From Mycetocola_A sp015752285 (GTDB lineage: Bacteria > Actinomycetota > Actinomycetes > Actinomycetales > Microbacteriaceae): a DNA stretch of 64,000 nucleotides. Below the pieces are notes generated by a model, which worked only from the letters and a program-made list of their open reading frames with translations, did no database searches and was not told the origin of the DNA. The position numbers were made by a program, and so were the translations under genes. The DNA lies in contig NZ_JADOUY010000002.1 of assembly GCF_015752285.1 (NCBI RefSeq), positions 1 to 64,000 of the forward strand, written 5' to 3'. Shown here piece by piece: positions 24,820-33,415 of the stretch (positions within the stretch are counted from its first letter, which is position 1; the number at the start of each line of letters is the position of its first letter).

Positions 24820-27036
24820 ATGACTGATTACCTCCACCCGCTGCGCTTTGGCAGCTTCGTGACTCCGATCGCTGCGTCACCGCGGCATCCCGTCGACATG
24901 GCCATGCTCGGCGAAGAGCTGGGCCTGGACCTGGTGACGTTCCAGGACCACCCGTATCAGGCGGACTTCCAGGACACGTGGACGCTGATCGCGTGGGTCG
25001 CTGCCCGAACCTCGAAGATCCATGTGTCGGGGAATGTGTTGAATCTGCCGCTGCGGCAGCCGGCAGTGCTCGCCCGTGCGCTGGCGAGCCTGGATCGACT
25101 CAGCGATGGTCGGCTCGAGCTGGGGATCGGTACGGGAGGGTATTTCGATGCGATGGCGACGATGGGCGCACCGTTGCTGACTCCGGCGGAAGCGGTGAGC
25201 GGTCTGGATGAAGCGCTGGATATCATCCGGGGCCTCTGGGATACGAGCACGCAGGCACCCCTGCATGTGGAAGGAAAGTATCACCGTGTTTCCGGGGCGG
25301 CGCGGGGTCCGGCGCCGGCGCATGACATACCGATCTGGGTCGGTGCATACAAGCCCCGCATGCAGCGAATCATCGGCCGGAAGGGAGACGGGTGGCTGCC
25401 GAGCCTGCCATGGATGAAGCCGGGTGATATCGAGCGTGGCAATCGAATCATCGACGAGTCTGCTCGGAAGACCGGACGTGACCCTCGGGATGTTACCCGC
25501 CTGATGAACGTGACTCCGCAGTATGACGCGGACGACATGGCGGAGCTCGCGATCGAGCACGGGATCAGCGTGTTCATCATGGGTTCCGATGACCAGCAGG
25601 AGGTCCGGAAGTTCGCGCAGGACACCGCGCCGCGTATCCGAGAGCGCGTTGAGAAGGCCCGCCGCGGGGGGTCTTCCGCTCCTGCGCTTTCTGAGGCCCG
25701 GGTGTTCCGAGATGACCCGCTCCCGGAACGGATCGCCGGGCGGAGCCTGTTCCCGAAAGATCGCGGATACGCCCGGTACACATCCGGTTATTTCCGGGGT
25801 GCTCGGCCGGGTCTGGTGATCCGTCCGGAATCCACGGAAGAGGTACAGGAAGCGGTGCGGTTCGCGGGCCGGCACCGGGACGTTCCGCTGGGACTGTTCA
25901 GCGGAGGACATGGACTGTCCGGTCGTTCGCTGAACAACGACGGCATCGTGATCGCCCTAGACGCCCTCAACGAGATCACCGTCAGCGCAGGCAATCGAGT
26001 ACGGGTGGGCCCGGGCGCCAGGTGGGGTGAGGTCGCGCAGGCACTGGCGCCGCACGGACTGGCGATCACCGCCGGCGACTACGGCGGCGTCGGGGTCGGC
26101 GGACTTGCGACGACGGCAGGGATCGGCTGGTTCGCCCGCGAGCACGGCCTGACCATCGACCACCTCCGCTCGGTGGAGGTGGTCACCGCCGACGGCGAAC
26201 TGGTCCACGCCAGCGCCGATGAAAACAGCGACCTGTTCTGGGCCGTGCGCGGTGCCGGAGCTAACTTCGGTGTCGCGGTCTCGTTCGAGTTCGACGCGCA
26301 CCCGGTCGCCGAACAGGTCGGATTCGCGATGCTCGTGTTCGTACCCGACGACGTCGCCTCCTTCCTCACCGCCTGGGGTACGACGATCGAGAACTCCGAC
26401 CTGACAGTGACGGGCACGCTGATGATCAGCCCGACCGGTCCAGGCTCACCCACCGCCGTGCAGGCTCTCATCGTGGTCGACGAACATGACCCGGACACTG
26501 TCGCGGAACGGTTGCAGCCGTTTGCGGCGCTGGCGCCGATGGCGAATCAGTCGGTGCAGATGGTTCCCTACACGGCCTTGCTCGAACTGCCTCCGGGCGG
26601 GGAACAGCAGCATGGTCACAGCGAACCGCACGGTCACGCTGGCCTGGCCCGCCACCTCGACGGCGACGTGTCGCAGGGGTTGGCAGACCTGCTCGCATCC
26701 CGGTCGTCGTTCATCCTCAGCATCCGCTCCGCGGGCGGCGCCGTCGCGAACCAGCCCTCCGACTCCGCCGCATATGCCTGGCGGGACGCGAACTTCCTCA
26801 TCGCGATGCTCGGCGGTGGCCTGGGTGAGGTCGAGCAGCGCTGGGCGGACCTCGTCCCTCACCTGGAAGGCATGTATCTCAGCTTCGAGACCGACACAGG
26901 CCCCGACGTCCTCGCCCGCGCGTTCCCGCCCGATCACCTGAGCCGTCTGCGCCAGTTGAAAGCGACCTGGGATCCCACCGGTCTCTTCCGAGACAACTTC
27001 TATATCGCACCGGAAGGCGCAGGCATCGAATCGTGA
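24820..27036 (+). CDS. Luciferase-like (LLM) flavin domain fused to FAD/BBE oxidase (copy 2)
   Basis: The 738-aa paralogue of the 15496-17742 protein has the same architecture. The LLM domain has LRFGSFVTP, FQDHPYQADFQDTW, NVLNLPLRQP and IWVGAYKPR. The FAD-linked oxidase domain has GGHGLSGRS (H364, candidate FAD attachment), AGDYGGVGVGGLATTAGIG, IRSAGGAVA and the terminal DPTGLFRDNFYI BBE motif. A His-rich loop near residue 600 (GEQQHGHSEPHGH) is absent from copy 1. The ATG at 24820 gives an N-terminus matching copy 1; the frame opens at 24781. It is followed 80 bp later by a second azoreductase-like gene. The oxidative reaction is unknown. Confidence 0.9.
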   Translation: MTDYLHPLRFGSFVTPIAASPRHPVDMAMLGEELGLDLVTFQDHPYQADFQDTWTLIAWVAARTSKIHVSGNVLNLPLRQPAVLARALASLDRLSDGRLELGIGTGGYFDAMATMGAPLLTPAEAVSGLDEALDIIRGLWDTSTQAPLHVEGKYHRVSGAARGPAPAHDIPIWVGAYKPRMQRIIGRKGDGWLPSLPWMKPGDIERGNRIIDESARKTGRDPRDVTRLMNVTPQYDADDMAELAIEHGISVFIMGSDDQQEVRKFAQDTAPRIRERVEKARRGGSSAPALSEARVFRDDPLPERIAGRSLFPKDRGYARYTSGYFRGARPGLVIRPESTEEVQEAVRFAGRHRDVPLGLFSGGHGLSGRSLNNDGIVIALDALNEITVSAGNRVRVGPGARWGEVAQALAPHGLAITAGDYGGVGVGGLATTAGIGWFAREHGLTIDHLRSVEVVTADGELVHASADENSDLFWAVRGAGANFGVAVSFEFDAHPVAEQVGFAMLVFVPDDVASFLTAWGTTIENSDLTVTGTLMISPTGPGSPTAVQALIVVDEHDPDTVAERLQPFAALAPMANQSVQMVPYTALLELPPGGEQQHGHSEPHGHAGLARHLDGDVSQGLADLLASRSSFILSIRSAGGAVANQPSDSAAYAWRDANFLIAMLGGGLGEVEQRWADLVPHLEGMYLSFETDTGPDVLARAFPPDHLSRLRQLKATWDPTGLFRDNFYIAPEGAGIES

Positions 27037-27116
27037 GCGCGGGGTGCGGCATCCGCACCGAACCCCGTGCTCTCACCCAGAAACACCCCACATCACGATC
27101 CACAAGGAGTTCTCTC

Positions 27117-27791
27117 TTGTCTTTGCTACGTATCGACGCATCCATTCGCCACAACGGCTCGGCCAGTCGTGCTCTCGCCGACATCTCCGAATTACAGTGG
27201 TTGAAGACCGCGACCGAACGGACCATCATCCACCGTGAGATCGGCACGACCCCGCTGCCGAGCACCGCATGGGGTGACGCGGTTACCGCATCCGCACTGC
27301 CCGCAGACGAACGCAGCCCCGCACAGGCCGACGCACTGAGCCTCGCCGGTACCCTCGTCGACGAACTCGCCGCCGCGGACGCCTACCTGTTCGCGGTGCC
27401 GCTGTACAACTTCGGCCCCTCGCAGCATTTCAAGACGTACGCCGACCTCGTCATCGCGGACCCCCGGATGGGCCCCGGGTTCACCCTCGTGACCGCGCGA
27501 AAGCCCGGCCTCCTCGTCACCGTGCAAGGCGGGAACTACTCCGCCGGCGCACCGAAAGAAGGGTGGGACCACGCCACCGCGTGGATGCGACGCATTCTCG
27601 AGGACGTCTGGCAGATCGACGTGAACATCGTGACGCGAGAGTTCACCCTCGTCGGCACGAACCCCGCACTAGACGAGTTCACGGACATGGCCGAAGAGAT
27701 CAAAACGAACGCCGAACACCATGCCCGAAGGCACGGCCGCACCCTCGCCGCGCGCCAGCACACCGAACACGCCACCGCTGGTCGCTCGTAA
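27117..27791 (+). CDS. AzoR-like FMN-dependent NADH:quinone reductase (copy 2)
   Basis: The 224-aa paralogue of the 17745-18398 protein shares LRIDASIRHNGSASRAL, FAVPLYNFGPSQHFKTYADL and VTVQGGNYSAGAPKEGWDH. The frame is open from 27033, but the upstream residues are not family-like. A TTG at 27117 preceded by AAGGAG at 27104-27109 gives the same N-terminus as copy 1 (MSLLRIDAS), so TTG is the likely start. It should reduce FMN or quinones with NAD(P)H and partner the flavoprotein upstream. Confidence 0.88.
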   Translation: MSLLRIDASIRHNGSASRALADISELQWLKTATERTIIHREIGTTPLPSTAWGDAVTASALPADERSPAQADALSLAGTLVDELAAADAYLFAVPLYNFGPSQHFKTYADLVIADPRMGPGFTLVTARKPGLLVTVQGGNYSAGAPKEGWDHATAWMRRILEDVWQIDVNIVTREFTLVGTNPALDEFTDMAEEIKTNAEHHARRHGRTLAARQHTEHATAGRS

Positions 27792-27801
27792 GCGCTTTGA
27801 C

Positions 27802-27832
27802 GGTCTCCGGCCTGGATGCCGGGCCAGAGACC
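27802..27832. terminator. Hairpin after azoreductase copy 2
   Basis: GGTCTCCGGC (27802-27811) pairs with GCCAGAGACC (27823-27832) with one mismatch across an 11-nt loop. It lies just past the stop of the azoreductase gene and before the convergent VOC remnant. There is no obvious U-run, so it is a terminator-like hairpin only. Confidence 0.5.
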
Positions 27833-27845
27833 CAGGTTGCTGGGG

Positions 27846-28045
27846 TCAGCCCAACTCAGTGACGAAGCCGATCTTGTTCCCATCGAGGTCGGTCAGCTCG
27901 AAGAACTCGACGGCTCCTTCGAACCTCTGCAACTCGCTTACCGTCAGGCCTTGTGACGATAGCTTCCGTCTGACCGACGCGGCATCGGTGACACTGATGT
28001 TCCCGGTGAGCTGCTGCACGATCTCATCGAAGTTCGCGGCGTCGG
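27846..28045 (-). pseudogene. 3' remnant of a VOC/glyoxalase-fold gene
   Basis: The last ~66 codons of this frame read as the C-terminal half of a VOC-superfamily domain: TDAANFDEIVQQLTGNI, LSSQGLTVSELQRFEGAVEF and the typical ending FFELTDLDGNKIGFVTEL. Before about 28045 the frame turns into the antisense-like shadow of the ABC-2 permease gene, whose stop (28024) lies inside the remnant. The 5' half of the VOC gene has therefore been lost, probably when the GntR/ABC operon came to lie next to it. Confidence 0.65.
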
Positions 28046-28656
28046 TAGACCCGAATCGCGAGCAGAGTGCCCAGGACCGCGCCCAGCGCGCCGATCGCGA
28101 AGCCAATTGTGGCCACAGTCGGCACCGGCACGGATAGGCCCGATGTCTCGAGTCCTGTCTCTTGAACGACCCAGGCCAGCCCGACGATGACGAACGCGGG
28201 GGCATAGCTTATGAGCCGGCCGCGCGAGTAGCCGACGCGGAAAAAGACCGGGAGTTGCAAGCACATGGCGAGTCCGACGATTGCGAAAGCTGCTGCGTTG
28301 GCGAGCAGCAAGGTTTGCGGCATCAACTCGTCACCGCGCACGAGCGCGATAATCACGGTCGAGGCATTCGCAATCGCGACAGCGATGACGTTGAGAACGA
28401 GGATCGCGAGCGTGCGTCCGGTGACAATGGTGGTCCGCGACACGGGCAGTACGCCATAGAGGGTGTCGAGTCGGCCACGTTCGTCGCCGAGGAATGGCGC
28501 TGAGACAAGCAGTGTGGTCACGATGGCCGATGCGACGATAGCCATGCCTTGCACCGGCAGAATCACGCTGATGATCACGATGAAGGCAAGCGGCAGCAAA
28601 GTCTGGGTGCGGGCGAGCCAGGAGGTCAGGTCGAAACGGGCGAAGGTGATGGTCAT
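28024..28656 (-). CDS. ABC-2-type permease of YtrA-type operon
   Basis: The 210-aa protein has about six hydrophobic segments (LLPLAFIVIISVILPV, AIVASAIVTTLLV, LAILVLNVIAVAIANAS, LLLANAAAFAIVGLAM, APAFVIVGLAWVV, IGFAIGALGAVLGTLLA). It has a short cytoplasmic loop GDERGRLDTLYGVLPVSR, as in ABC-2 permeases that partner small ATPases. The ATG at 28654-28656 overlaps the ATPase stop (ATGA). It is the third gene of a GntR-ATPase-permease operon, like B. subtilis ytr genes that respond to cell-wall antibiotics. The substrate is unknown. Confidence 0.85.
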   Translation of the reverse strand: MTITFARFDLTSWLARTQTLLPLAFIVIISVILPVQGMAIVASAIVTTLLVSAPFLGDERGRLDTLYGVLPVSRTTIVTGRTLAILVLNVIAVAIANASTVIIALVRGDELMPQTLLLANAAAFAIVGLAMCLQLPVFFRVGYSRGRLISYAPAFVIVGLAWVVQETGLETSGLSVPVPTVATIGFAIGALGAVLGTLLAIRVYRRRELR

Positions 28657-29504
28657 GCGGATACTCCTTCGTACTCGGCGCCGAGATGGATGACGATGTC
28701 GTCGATGCTGGCTGTGTCGATCACGATGTCCGGTCCGAAACCGGCCGAGTCGACCGTCCGGATCAGAGCCGACCACTGTTCTCCCAAGCGCTGCAGCCCC
28801 AGAAGGTTCCCGATCGGCGGTGTTCCGGTGCCGCGCGCCAAGGCGAACTCTTCGGTGATGTCTGGGAGCGCCCCGCGGTGGGCGATGCGTCCGTTGGCAA
28901 GCATGATCAACTCGTCTGCCAGTCCGTCCAGGTCGGTGGTGATGTGCGTCGAGAACAGTACAGCCCGGGTTGGGTCGACCATGAATTCGCGGATGACATC
29001 GCCGATCTCACGTCGGGACGCGGGGTCGAGCCCGCTTGAGGGCTCATCAAGGATGAGTAACTCGGGATGCTGCGCCAACGCGGTCGCGAGAGTCAGCTTC
29101 ACGCCCTGACCACGCGAGAGTTCTCCCACCCGCTGCGACCGGGGAACCGAAAGCCGGTCAAGCATCGAGTTCAGGTGCTGCGCGTCCCAGTCCGCATAGA
29201 ACGGAGCGAGACGACGGCCGAGCGTGTCAACTCGCCATTCCGGTGCGGCCGTCGGCTGATCCAGCACGATGCCGATTCGGGCAAGAGCATCCGGCGAACC
29301 CGCGGGGCGGTCGAACACCCGTACGTCGCCGGAGTCCGGGACGATCAGCCCGAGCAGGGTGCGGATGACCGTAGTCTTGCCCGCCCCGTTCGGCCCCACC
29401 ATGCCGACGACCGAGCCTCGGGGGATAGTGAACGACATATCCGGGATCTCGAAGCCAGCCCGTCGGATGCAGAGGCGGTCAATGCGTGCGATTTCGTCAG
29501 TCAT
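28653..29504 (-). CDS. ABC transporter ATP-binding protein
   Basis: The 283-aa ABC ATPase has Walker A GPNGAGKTT, a Q-loop in IVLDQPTAAPEW, signature LSRGQGVKL (an R replaces the second G of LSGGQ), Walker B LLILDEPSSGLD and H-loop STHITTD. The C-terminal ~60 residues are an accessory region. The ATG at 29502-29504 (MTDEIARID) fits the family. It overlaps the gntR stop by 8 bp and the permease start by 4 bp. It energises the permease at 28024-28656. Confidence 0.92.
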   Translation of the reverse strand: MTDEIARIDRLCIRRAGFEIPDMSFTIPRGSVVGMVGPNGAGKTTVIRTLLGLIVPDSGDVRVFDRPAGSPDALARIGIVLDQPTAAPEWRVDTLGRRLAPFYADWDAQHLNSMLDRLSVPRSQRVGELSRGQGVKLTLATALAQHPELLILDEPSSGLDPASRREIGDVIREFMVDPTRAVLFSTHITTDLDGLADELIMLANGRIAHRGALPDITEEFALARGTGTPPIGNLLGLQRLGEQWSALIRTVDSAGFGPDIVIDTASIDDIVIHLGAEYEGVSA

Positions 29505-29874
29505 GAGCCCTCCAGGTCTCATCGATGCGGTGGTGGACGTCCGCGATAGTCAGGCGAGCGTGTCTTGCGGCAGTGTGAAGCGCGAGCAGCGCCTCGTCAA
29601 CGCTCTCCAGGAGAGCCGCCGAGGCGATATCGGCATCGATCTCTCGAACGACAAATCCCCGCCCGTGCTCGTTGAGGACAAGTCCCTCGGCAACCAGATC
29701 GTTGTAGGCGCGCGTGACGGTGATGACGCTCACACGCAGTTCGGCCGCGAGTTGTCGCAGTGACGGCAAAGTTGATCCCACCGGGGTTTCACCCGACAGG
29801 ATCGACGACCGGGCCTGAACTTTGATCTGCTGGTAGATCGGCGATGAAGAGTCTGACGACACGACGATCCGCAT
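29497..29874 (-). CDS. GntR-family regulator, YtrA type
   Basis: The 125-aa protein has a GntR winged helix (SPIYQQIKVQARSSILSGE, GSTLPSLRQLAAELRVSVIT, VTRAYNDLVAEGLVLNEHG) and a short C-terminal dimerisation tail, the length typical of the YtrA subfamily. The ATG at 29872-29874 follows GGAGAAAT. It leads the operon with the ABC ATPase and permease and should repress it from the palindrome just upstream. Confidence 0.92.
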   Translation of the reverse strand: MRIVVSSDSSSPIYQQIKVQARSSILSGETPVGSTLPSLRQLAAELRVSVITVTRAYNDLVAEGLVLNEHGRGFVVREIDADIASAALLESVDEALLALHTAARHARLTIADVHHRIDETWRAHD

Positions 29875-29882
29875 GATTTCTC

Positions 29883-29910
29883 CTACTGTATATGAACACA
29901 TAAACAGTAG
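29883..29910. promoter_or_regulatory. Palindromic operator of the GntR/ABC operon
   Basis: CTACTGT (29883-29889) and ACAGTAG (29904-29910) form a perfect 7-bp inverted repeat with an A/T-rich 14-bp centre (ATATGAACACATAA). It lies 9 bp upstream of the gntR start codon and would overlap the promoter or leader. YtrA-type regulators bind widely spaced inverted repeats of this kind. Confidence 0.75.
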
Positions 29911-30119
29911 CACAGTGGGTCCATCAGACCGGATGGCTGCTCGAGGCGACGAATGGATAGTTTCCTTACACTCGAGAACTTCGATGTCATAATCAAGCCG
30001 GCGGCGGCGGCGGGATTGTCACTCAGAGTGAGAAGAGCTCCAAGGTCGAGAACTTCCTGCCTGGGGGAGCATCCTGCTGGCCACAGTCGGGCGCTGAGGG
30101 ATAGATGCCGGGCGGGCAG

Positions 30120-30419
30120 TCACTCGGCTTCGGGTTCGCCACTGACGACGAGACCGCGAGGCCCGTATGACCCATCCAAGAGGGCCTTCGTCCAGGCCTG
30201 ATCGATCGGGATTGGTGCCAAGTCAATGAAACGAAACTGAAGCGGGATATCGTGCGAGATCCAAATGGATACCCGTCCGGAGCCTTCGTCTTCCTGGCGT
30301 TCCCAACTGAGGAAGAACGCCTCACGATTTCTGAGCTTCAATGTGATGACTACTTTGATATGCCCGAGGAGGCGATCATCGAACTTGTGATCCGCGCTGG
30401 CGTACAACAGTGAGCCCAT
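30120..30419 (-). CDS. DUF7882-type small protein (Microbacteriaceae family)
   Basis: The 99-aa protein matches a small family very common in Microbacteriaceae. It has an MGSLLY start, a FDDRLLGHIKVVITLKLRN segment, EAFFLSWERQEDEGSGRVSI, IPLQFRF and a final P-E motif. Family members are often mislabelled as DNA-ligase-like; their function is unknown. The start codon is the ATG at 30417-30419. It is divergent from the 30541 gene with about 120 bp between them. Confidence 0.85.
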   Translation of the reverse strand: MGSLLYASADHKFDDRLLGHIKVVITLKLRNREAFFLSWERQEDEGSGRVSIWISHDIPLQFRFIDLAPIPIDQAWTKALLDGSYGPRGLVVSGEPEAE

Positions 30420-30540
30420 AGCCGCAGTCTAGACAGGTGGGCGTGCGGTGCCATATTCGGCAAGTGTCAACCACCATGCGGCATCGGCGTTTGCTCGTAG
30501 AGTGAGATCTCCGCGACAGGGAACGATGACAGAGAGATAA

Positions 30541-30885
30541 GTGGGAGAGATGAAGCACGTGACGTTCGGAGAGAAATCGCTCCTCATGGGTGACACAGAG
30601 GCAGACCTCCTGTTGCACTATGCAGCGTTACTGACCAGTCGGAGCGCCGCCGATACGGTCGACATCAATGCTCTCGGCGTGGACGGCAACGAGGTGACCG
30701 CAACGTTCCTGCTGGGCGCCGCTTCGTCGCTAATGGCAGAGACGGCGAACTCTCCTGCGGCACTTCCTGAGAACCGCGACGCGGTCGCGTACATGCAGGA
30801 ACGGATCATGCTGCTGTCCTCGCCCCCCTCCGTCCGTCCCCAGGACGAGTCGATGCCGAGCAATTACGACGACCTGCATTTCTGA
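30541..30885 (+). CDS. Conserved small hypothetical protein
   Basis: The 114-aa protein contains HVTFGEKSLLMGDTEADLLL, ADTVDINALGVDGNEVTATF and LMAETANSP. This looks like a small actinobacterial family seen beside DUF7882-type genes, but I cannot name a function. Start choice is open: GTG at 30541 has AGAGAG upstream, and ATG at 30550 has GGGAG only 2 nt away. The protein looks soluble. Confidence 0.7.
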   Translation: MGEMKHVTFGEKSLLMGDTEADLLLHYAALLTSRSAADTVDINALGVDGNEVTATFLLGAASSLMAETANSPAALPENRDAVAYMQERIMLLSSPPSVRPQDESMPSNYDDLHF

Positions 30886-31469
30886 CGCCTCCGATGCGCT
30901 GCTCTCGGGTGAGGGACGCAGCCGCTTCGTCCGCCACAGAGCGGACTATCTTCCCGGCGCTCTCGCGCATACGGTGAGACCTGCGGGAACTTGTTCGAGG
31001 GAGTCGAGCTCGATGTCGCATCTTTCCCCGGCTGTGCCCCCAGCTGAGAGGCCCTCTCTGAACCAACGTCGGGAAGGTTCTGAGAGGGCCTTCATCATGC
31101 GTACACAACCAAGCATTCCGGTGTGTTTGGTTGAGCTCCTGGTCGATGCCCCTCGACCAGAGCCTCAGACTAAACCCGAGTCGCGATACGCCGTCAGTCC
31201 CCTATGTGGGGGACCAGCGTTCCACAGCGAAGTAGCGGCATCTTTGGTCGCGTTGGCAGCAGCCTTCGTGCACTCACAATCGTGCACACAAGCGCGCCGC
31301 CTGCGACCACCGGATCTTGAATACTTTCGTCGGTCGGTCGGCTGTTGTTCCCGAGCGTGATCGCGCTCTCACGCCCCTAGCCAAGTTCGACGTGCTGCGC
31401 TAACGTCGTGACATCGTCGGCTCGGAGGCCGACCTGGCGCATCGTCTTTCTTCAGGACGGATATGGCGG
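30886..31469. other. Long intergenic region with hairpin and inverted repeat
   Basis: This 584-bp stretch has no supported gene. It holds a strong terminator-like hairpin (31049-31092, listed separately) and an AACCAA...TTGGTT inverted repeat at 31107-31132. A GTCCCC/GGGGAC hairpin lies at 31197-31214. The stretch seems less G+C-rich than its surroundings. Confidence 0.45.
31049..31092 (+). terminator. Strong hairpin, probable terminator
   Basis: The left arm AGGCCCTCTCTGAACC (31049-31064) pairs with the right arm GGTTCTGAGAGGGCCTT (31076-31092) with one mismatch and an 11-nt loop. The sequence after it (TCATCATG) has no long U-run. It lies about 160 bp after the 30541 gene and could end that transcript or act as an attenuating structure. 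Confidence 0.6.
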
Positions 31470-32512
31470 ATGGAAGAGTTCAGCTTGCAGAACTTGCGCT
31501 CTTCGGAGCGCTCCGACCTGCTTGATGAAGTCGCTCAGGGTTCATCCGTCCCGTTCCACGCTGGAGCCCTAGACCGTTCCCGCCCTATCGAGTTCCTGCA
31601 TAGGACTCGACGCTTCCGCGACATAGAACTCACCAGAACCACCTTCAACAATTACCGCGGTGAAAGGACTACGACTCAGGCGCGAGATCTCTCAGCGCCA
31701 CGGCTCGTCTTGGCCTTCTCTGAGGGCCGAGTGGATATCGAACAAGGGGACGGCCAAGTCCGTTGTGCCGCCCGATCGGTAGTGCCGTTCTGGAGTTTGT
31801 CTCCCTGGAAGGTCACCGTCCCCGAGCGGAGCTCGTTCTGGGGCTTTTCGATACCGATGGACGAGCTTGGGCTTCCTCATCTCCTCCTCCGTGACTTGGT
31901 TTCGAAGGATCTGGGTCTAAGCCCGCTGGCACCTCTGCTGTCGCGTCATATGACGAGCCTTGCAGCGCTTCCGGCGTTGAACGCAGAGAGCGAGTCGGCG
32001 CTTGCGGCCCCGTCAATGGACATCGTTCGGGCGGCCCTGGCGCTCGCTGTCGGTGACGAGTTCTTGAGCCGTGAACCACTCGGACGTACCCTCGGGTTGA
32101 GGGTGATGGCCTTCGTCAGAGCGCATCTCACCGAATCGAATCTGACAGCCGAAAGAATCGCCGCGCACTTCGGCATTTCTCGCCGCTACCTTTTCACGAT
32201 AATGCACGAGCTCGGAATACCACTGCATGAGTGGATACGCGAGAACGGCTGATCCGCGCCGCGACGATGCTGGGTGAGACAATGAGCGTTCACGTCTCCG
32301 TTGCCGCAATCGGGCGAATGTGCGGTTTCGGTGATCATTCTTCTTTCTCAAGGGCTTTCCGGCTCAGGTTCGGCTGCGCGCCCTCGGAGTGGGCAAATCT
32401 GAGTGCCGGCGAACAAGCCTCAATGCGACGAAGACCGGCGCGATTGGGCAATCACATTTCCCAGGACCGCCCGCCTCATCCCAACTCCGGGTACATGACC
32501 CCGATTGACTGA
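31470..32512 (+). pseudogene. AraC-family regulator with a frameshift in the HTH
   Basis: The first frame (31470-32252) has an AraC_binding_2-like sensor domain and the first HTH helices (LGLRVMAFVRAHLTESNLTA, ERIAAHFGISRRYLFTIMHE), then stops after LHEWIRENG. The continuation lies in another frame (32231-32512): ERLIRAATMLGETMSVHV, VAAIGRMCGFGDHSSFSRAF, RLRFGCAPSEWA. Joining them needs one added base near 32240, giving a normal AraC HTH of the WIRExRLIRAATML type. The gene is thus frameshifted here, by mutation or sequencing error. Its 3' end overlaps the convergent SDR gene by about 37 bp. Confidence 0.78.
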
Positions 32513-33177
32513 GATAGGCGGGACTTCACGGACCGGCTGTACTCGTCGACGACGACCTCGTATTCATGTCGGTTGATGGCGTCCAACGTCATCCGTGCCA
32601 CTTCGTGTGCATCTGTCTGTGGGTGCAACGGATCGCCGCTGGCATCTGGCATGGTGAGACCCAGAACTACTCCGACGACCCGGATGCCTGCATGCGCCAG
32701 TTCCACCCGAAGGGAGTCCGTGATCGATCGGAGCGCAGCCTGGCTTGCCGCGTAGGGACCATTCACACTGATCCAGGCTTGTACTGACTGCACGATCACA
32801 AACGCTCCACCGCCGTTTGCCGCGAGGACCGGTCCAAACGTGCGTGCGAGTCGCACGACACCGAACACGTTCGATTCGAGCAATTCGGTGAAAGCCTTGT
32901 CGTCGATCGCCGCGATGGGAACCGCTTTCGGCTCCGGCGCCAAGCTGTTCACCACAACCGTGATGTCATTCGCGACAGACAGCAATTCCGCGGTGGAGTG
33001 CTCATCCCGCTCATCGAACACGATCGGCACGACCCGGCGATCTGCACACTTCTGCTGAACATCGGCCGCCGCATACACCCGGGACACGCCTTCCCGGAGG
33101 AACGCCGCAACGAACGCGTCGCCGAGCTCGTCTGTGGATCGCGTCACCAGAGCCACATCAGCGTCGAAACGGTCCAT
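32476..33177 (-). CDS. SDR-like protein with altered active site
   Basis: The 233-aa protein has the short-chain dehydrogenase/reductase layout, but key motifs are changed. The glycine-rich loop is VTRSTDELGD instead of TGxxxGIG, NNAG is NSLA, and the catalytic YxxxK is Y142-A-A-S-Q146, so the lysine is replaced by glutamine (AAG to CAG would do it). S131 and the C-terminal fold remain. It may be a non-catalytic or specialised member. The ATG at 33175-33177 follows GGAGAGGCGG. It converges on the frameshifted araC gene. Confidence 0.8.
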   Translation of the reverse strand: MDRFDADVALVTRSTDELGDAFVAAFLREGVSRVYAAADVQQKCADRRVVPIVFDERDEHSTAELLSVANDITVVVNSLAPEPKAVPIAAIDDKAFTELLESNVFGVVRLARTFGPVLAANGGGAFVIVQSVQAWISVNGPYAASQAALRSITDSLRVELAHAGIRVVGVVLGLTMPDASGDPLHPQTDAHEVARMTLDAINRHEYEVVVDEYSRSVKSRLSQSIGVMYPELG

Positions 33178-33372
33178 CCGCCTCTCCTTCCAGCTCACGG
33201 CATGGGCGGCTGCTGGCCTGTCGGCTCAGTCGGCGGATGTCCGTCTGGGAGCACGGTAGCCCCGCGGCGTCGGCCGCCGCGATGGCGGAATGTGCAACTT
33301 TCTGTGCACCGAGTGCTTTCTCTCGAGCGAAACTGCTGCCGCTGCTGTGCTCGGAAGGAGCAGTGCACGCGT

Positions 33373-33388
33373 TGCACAGGATTGTGCA
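33373..33388. promoter_or_regulatory. TGCACA-N4-TGTGCA palindrome
   Basis: A perfect 6-bp inverted repeat lies about 110 bp upstream of the chloroperoxidase start. Two further TGTGCA copies lie at 33291-33296 and 33303-33308. The clustering suggests a multi-site operator for a dimeric repressor, perhaps the nearby AraC protein or an unlinked regulator. Confidence 0.5.
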
Positions 33389-33415
33389 CCCCCCGTGAAG
33401 GCGCCAGGCGCCCAC

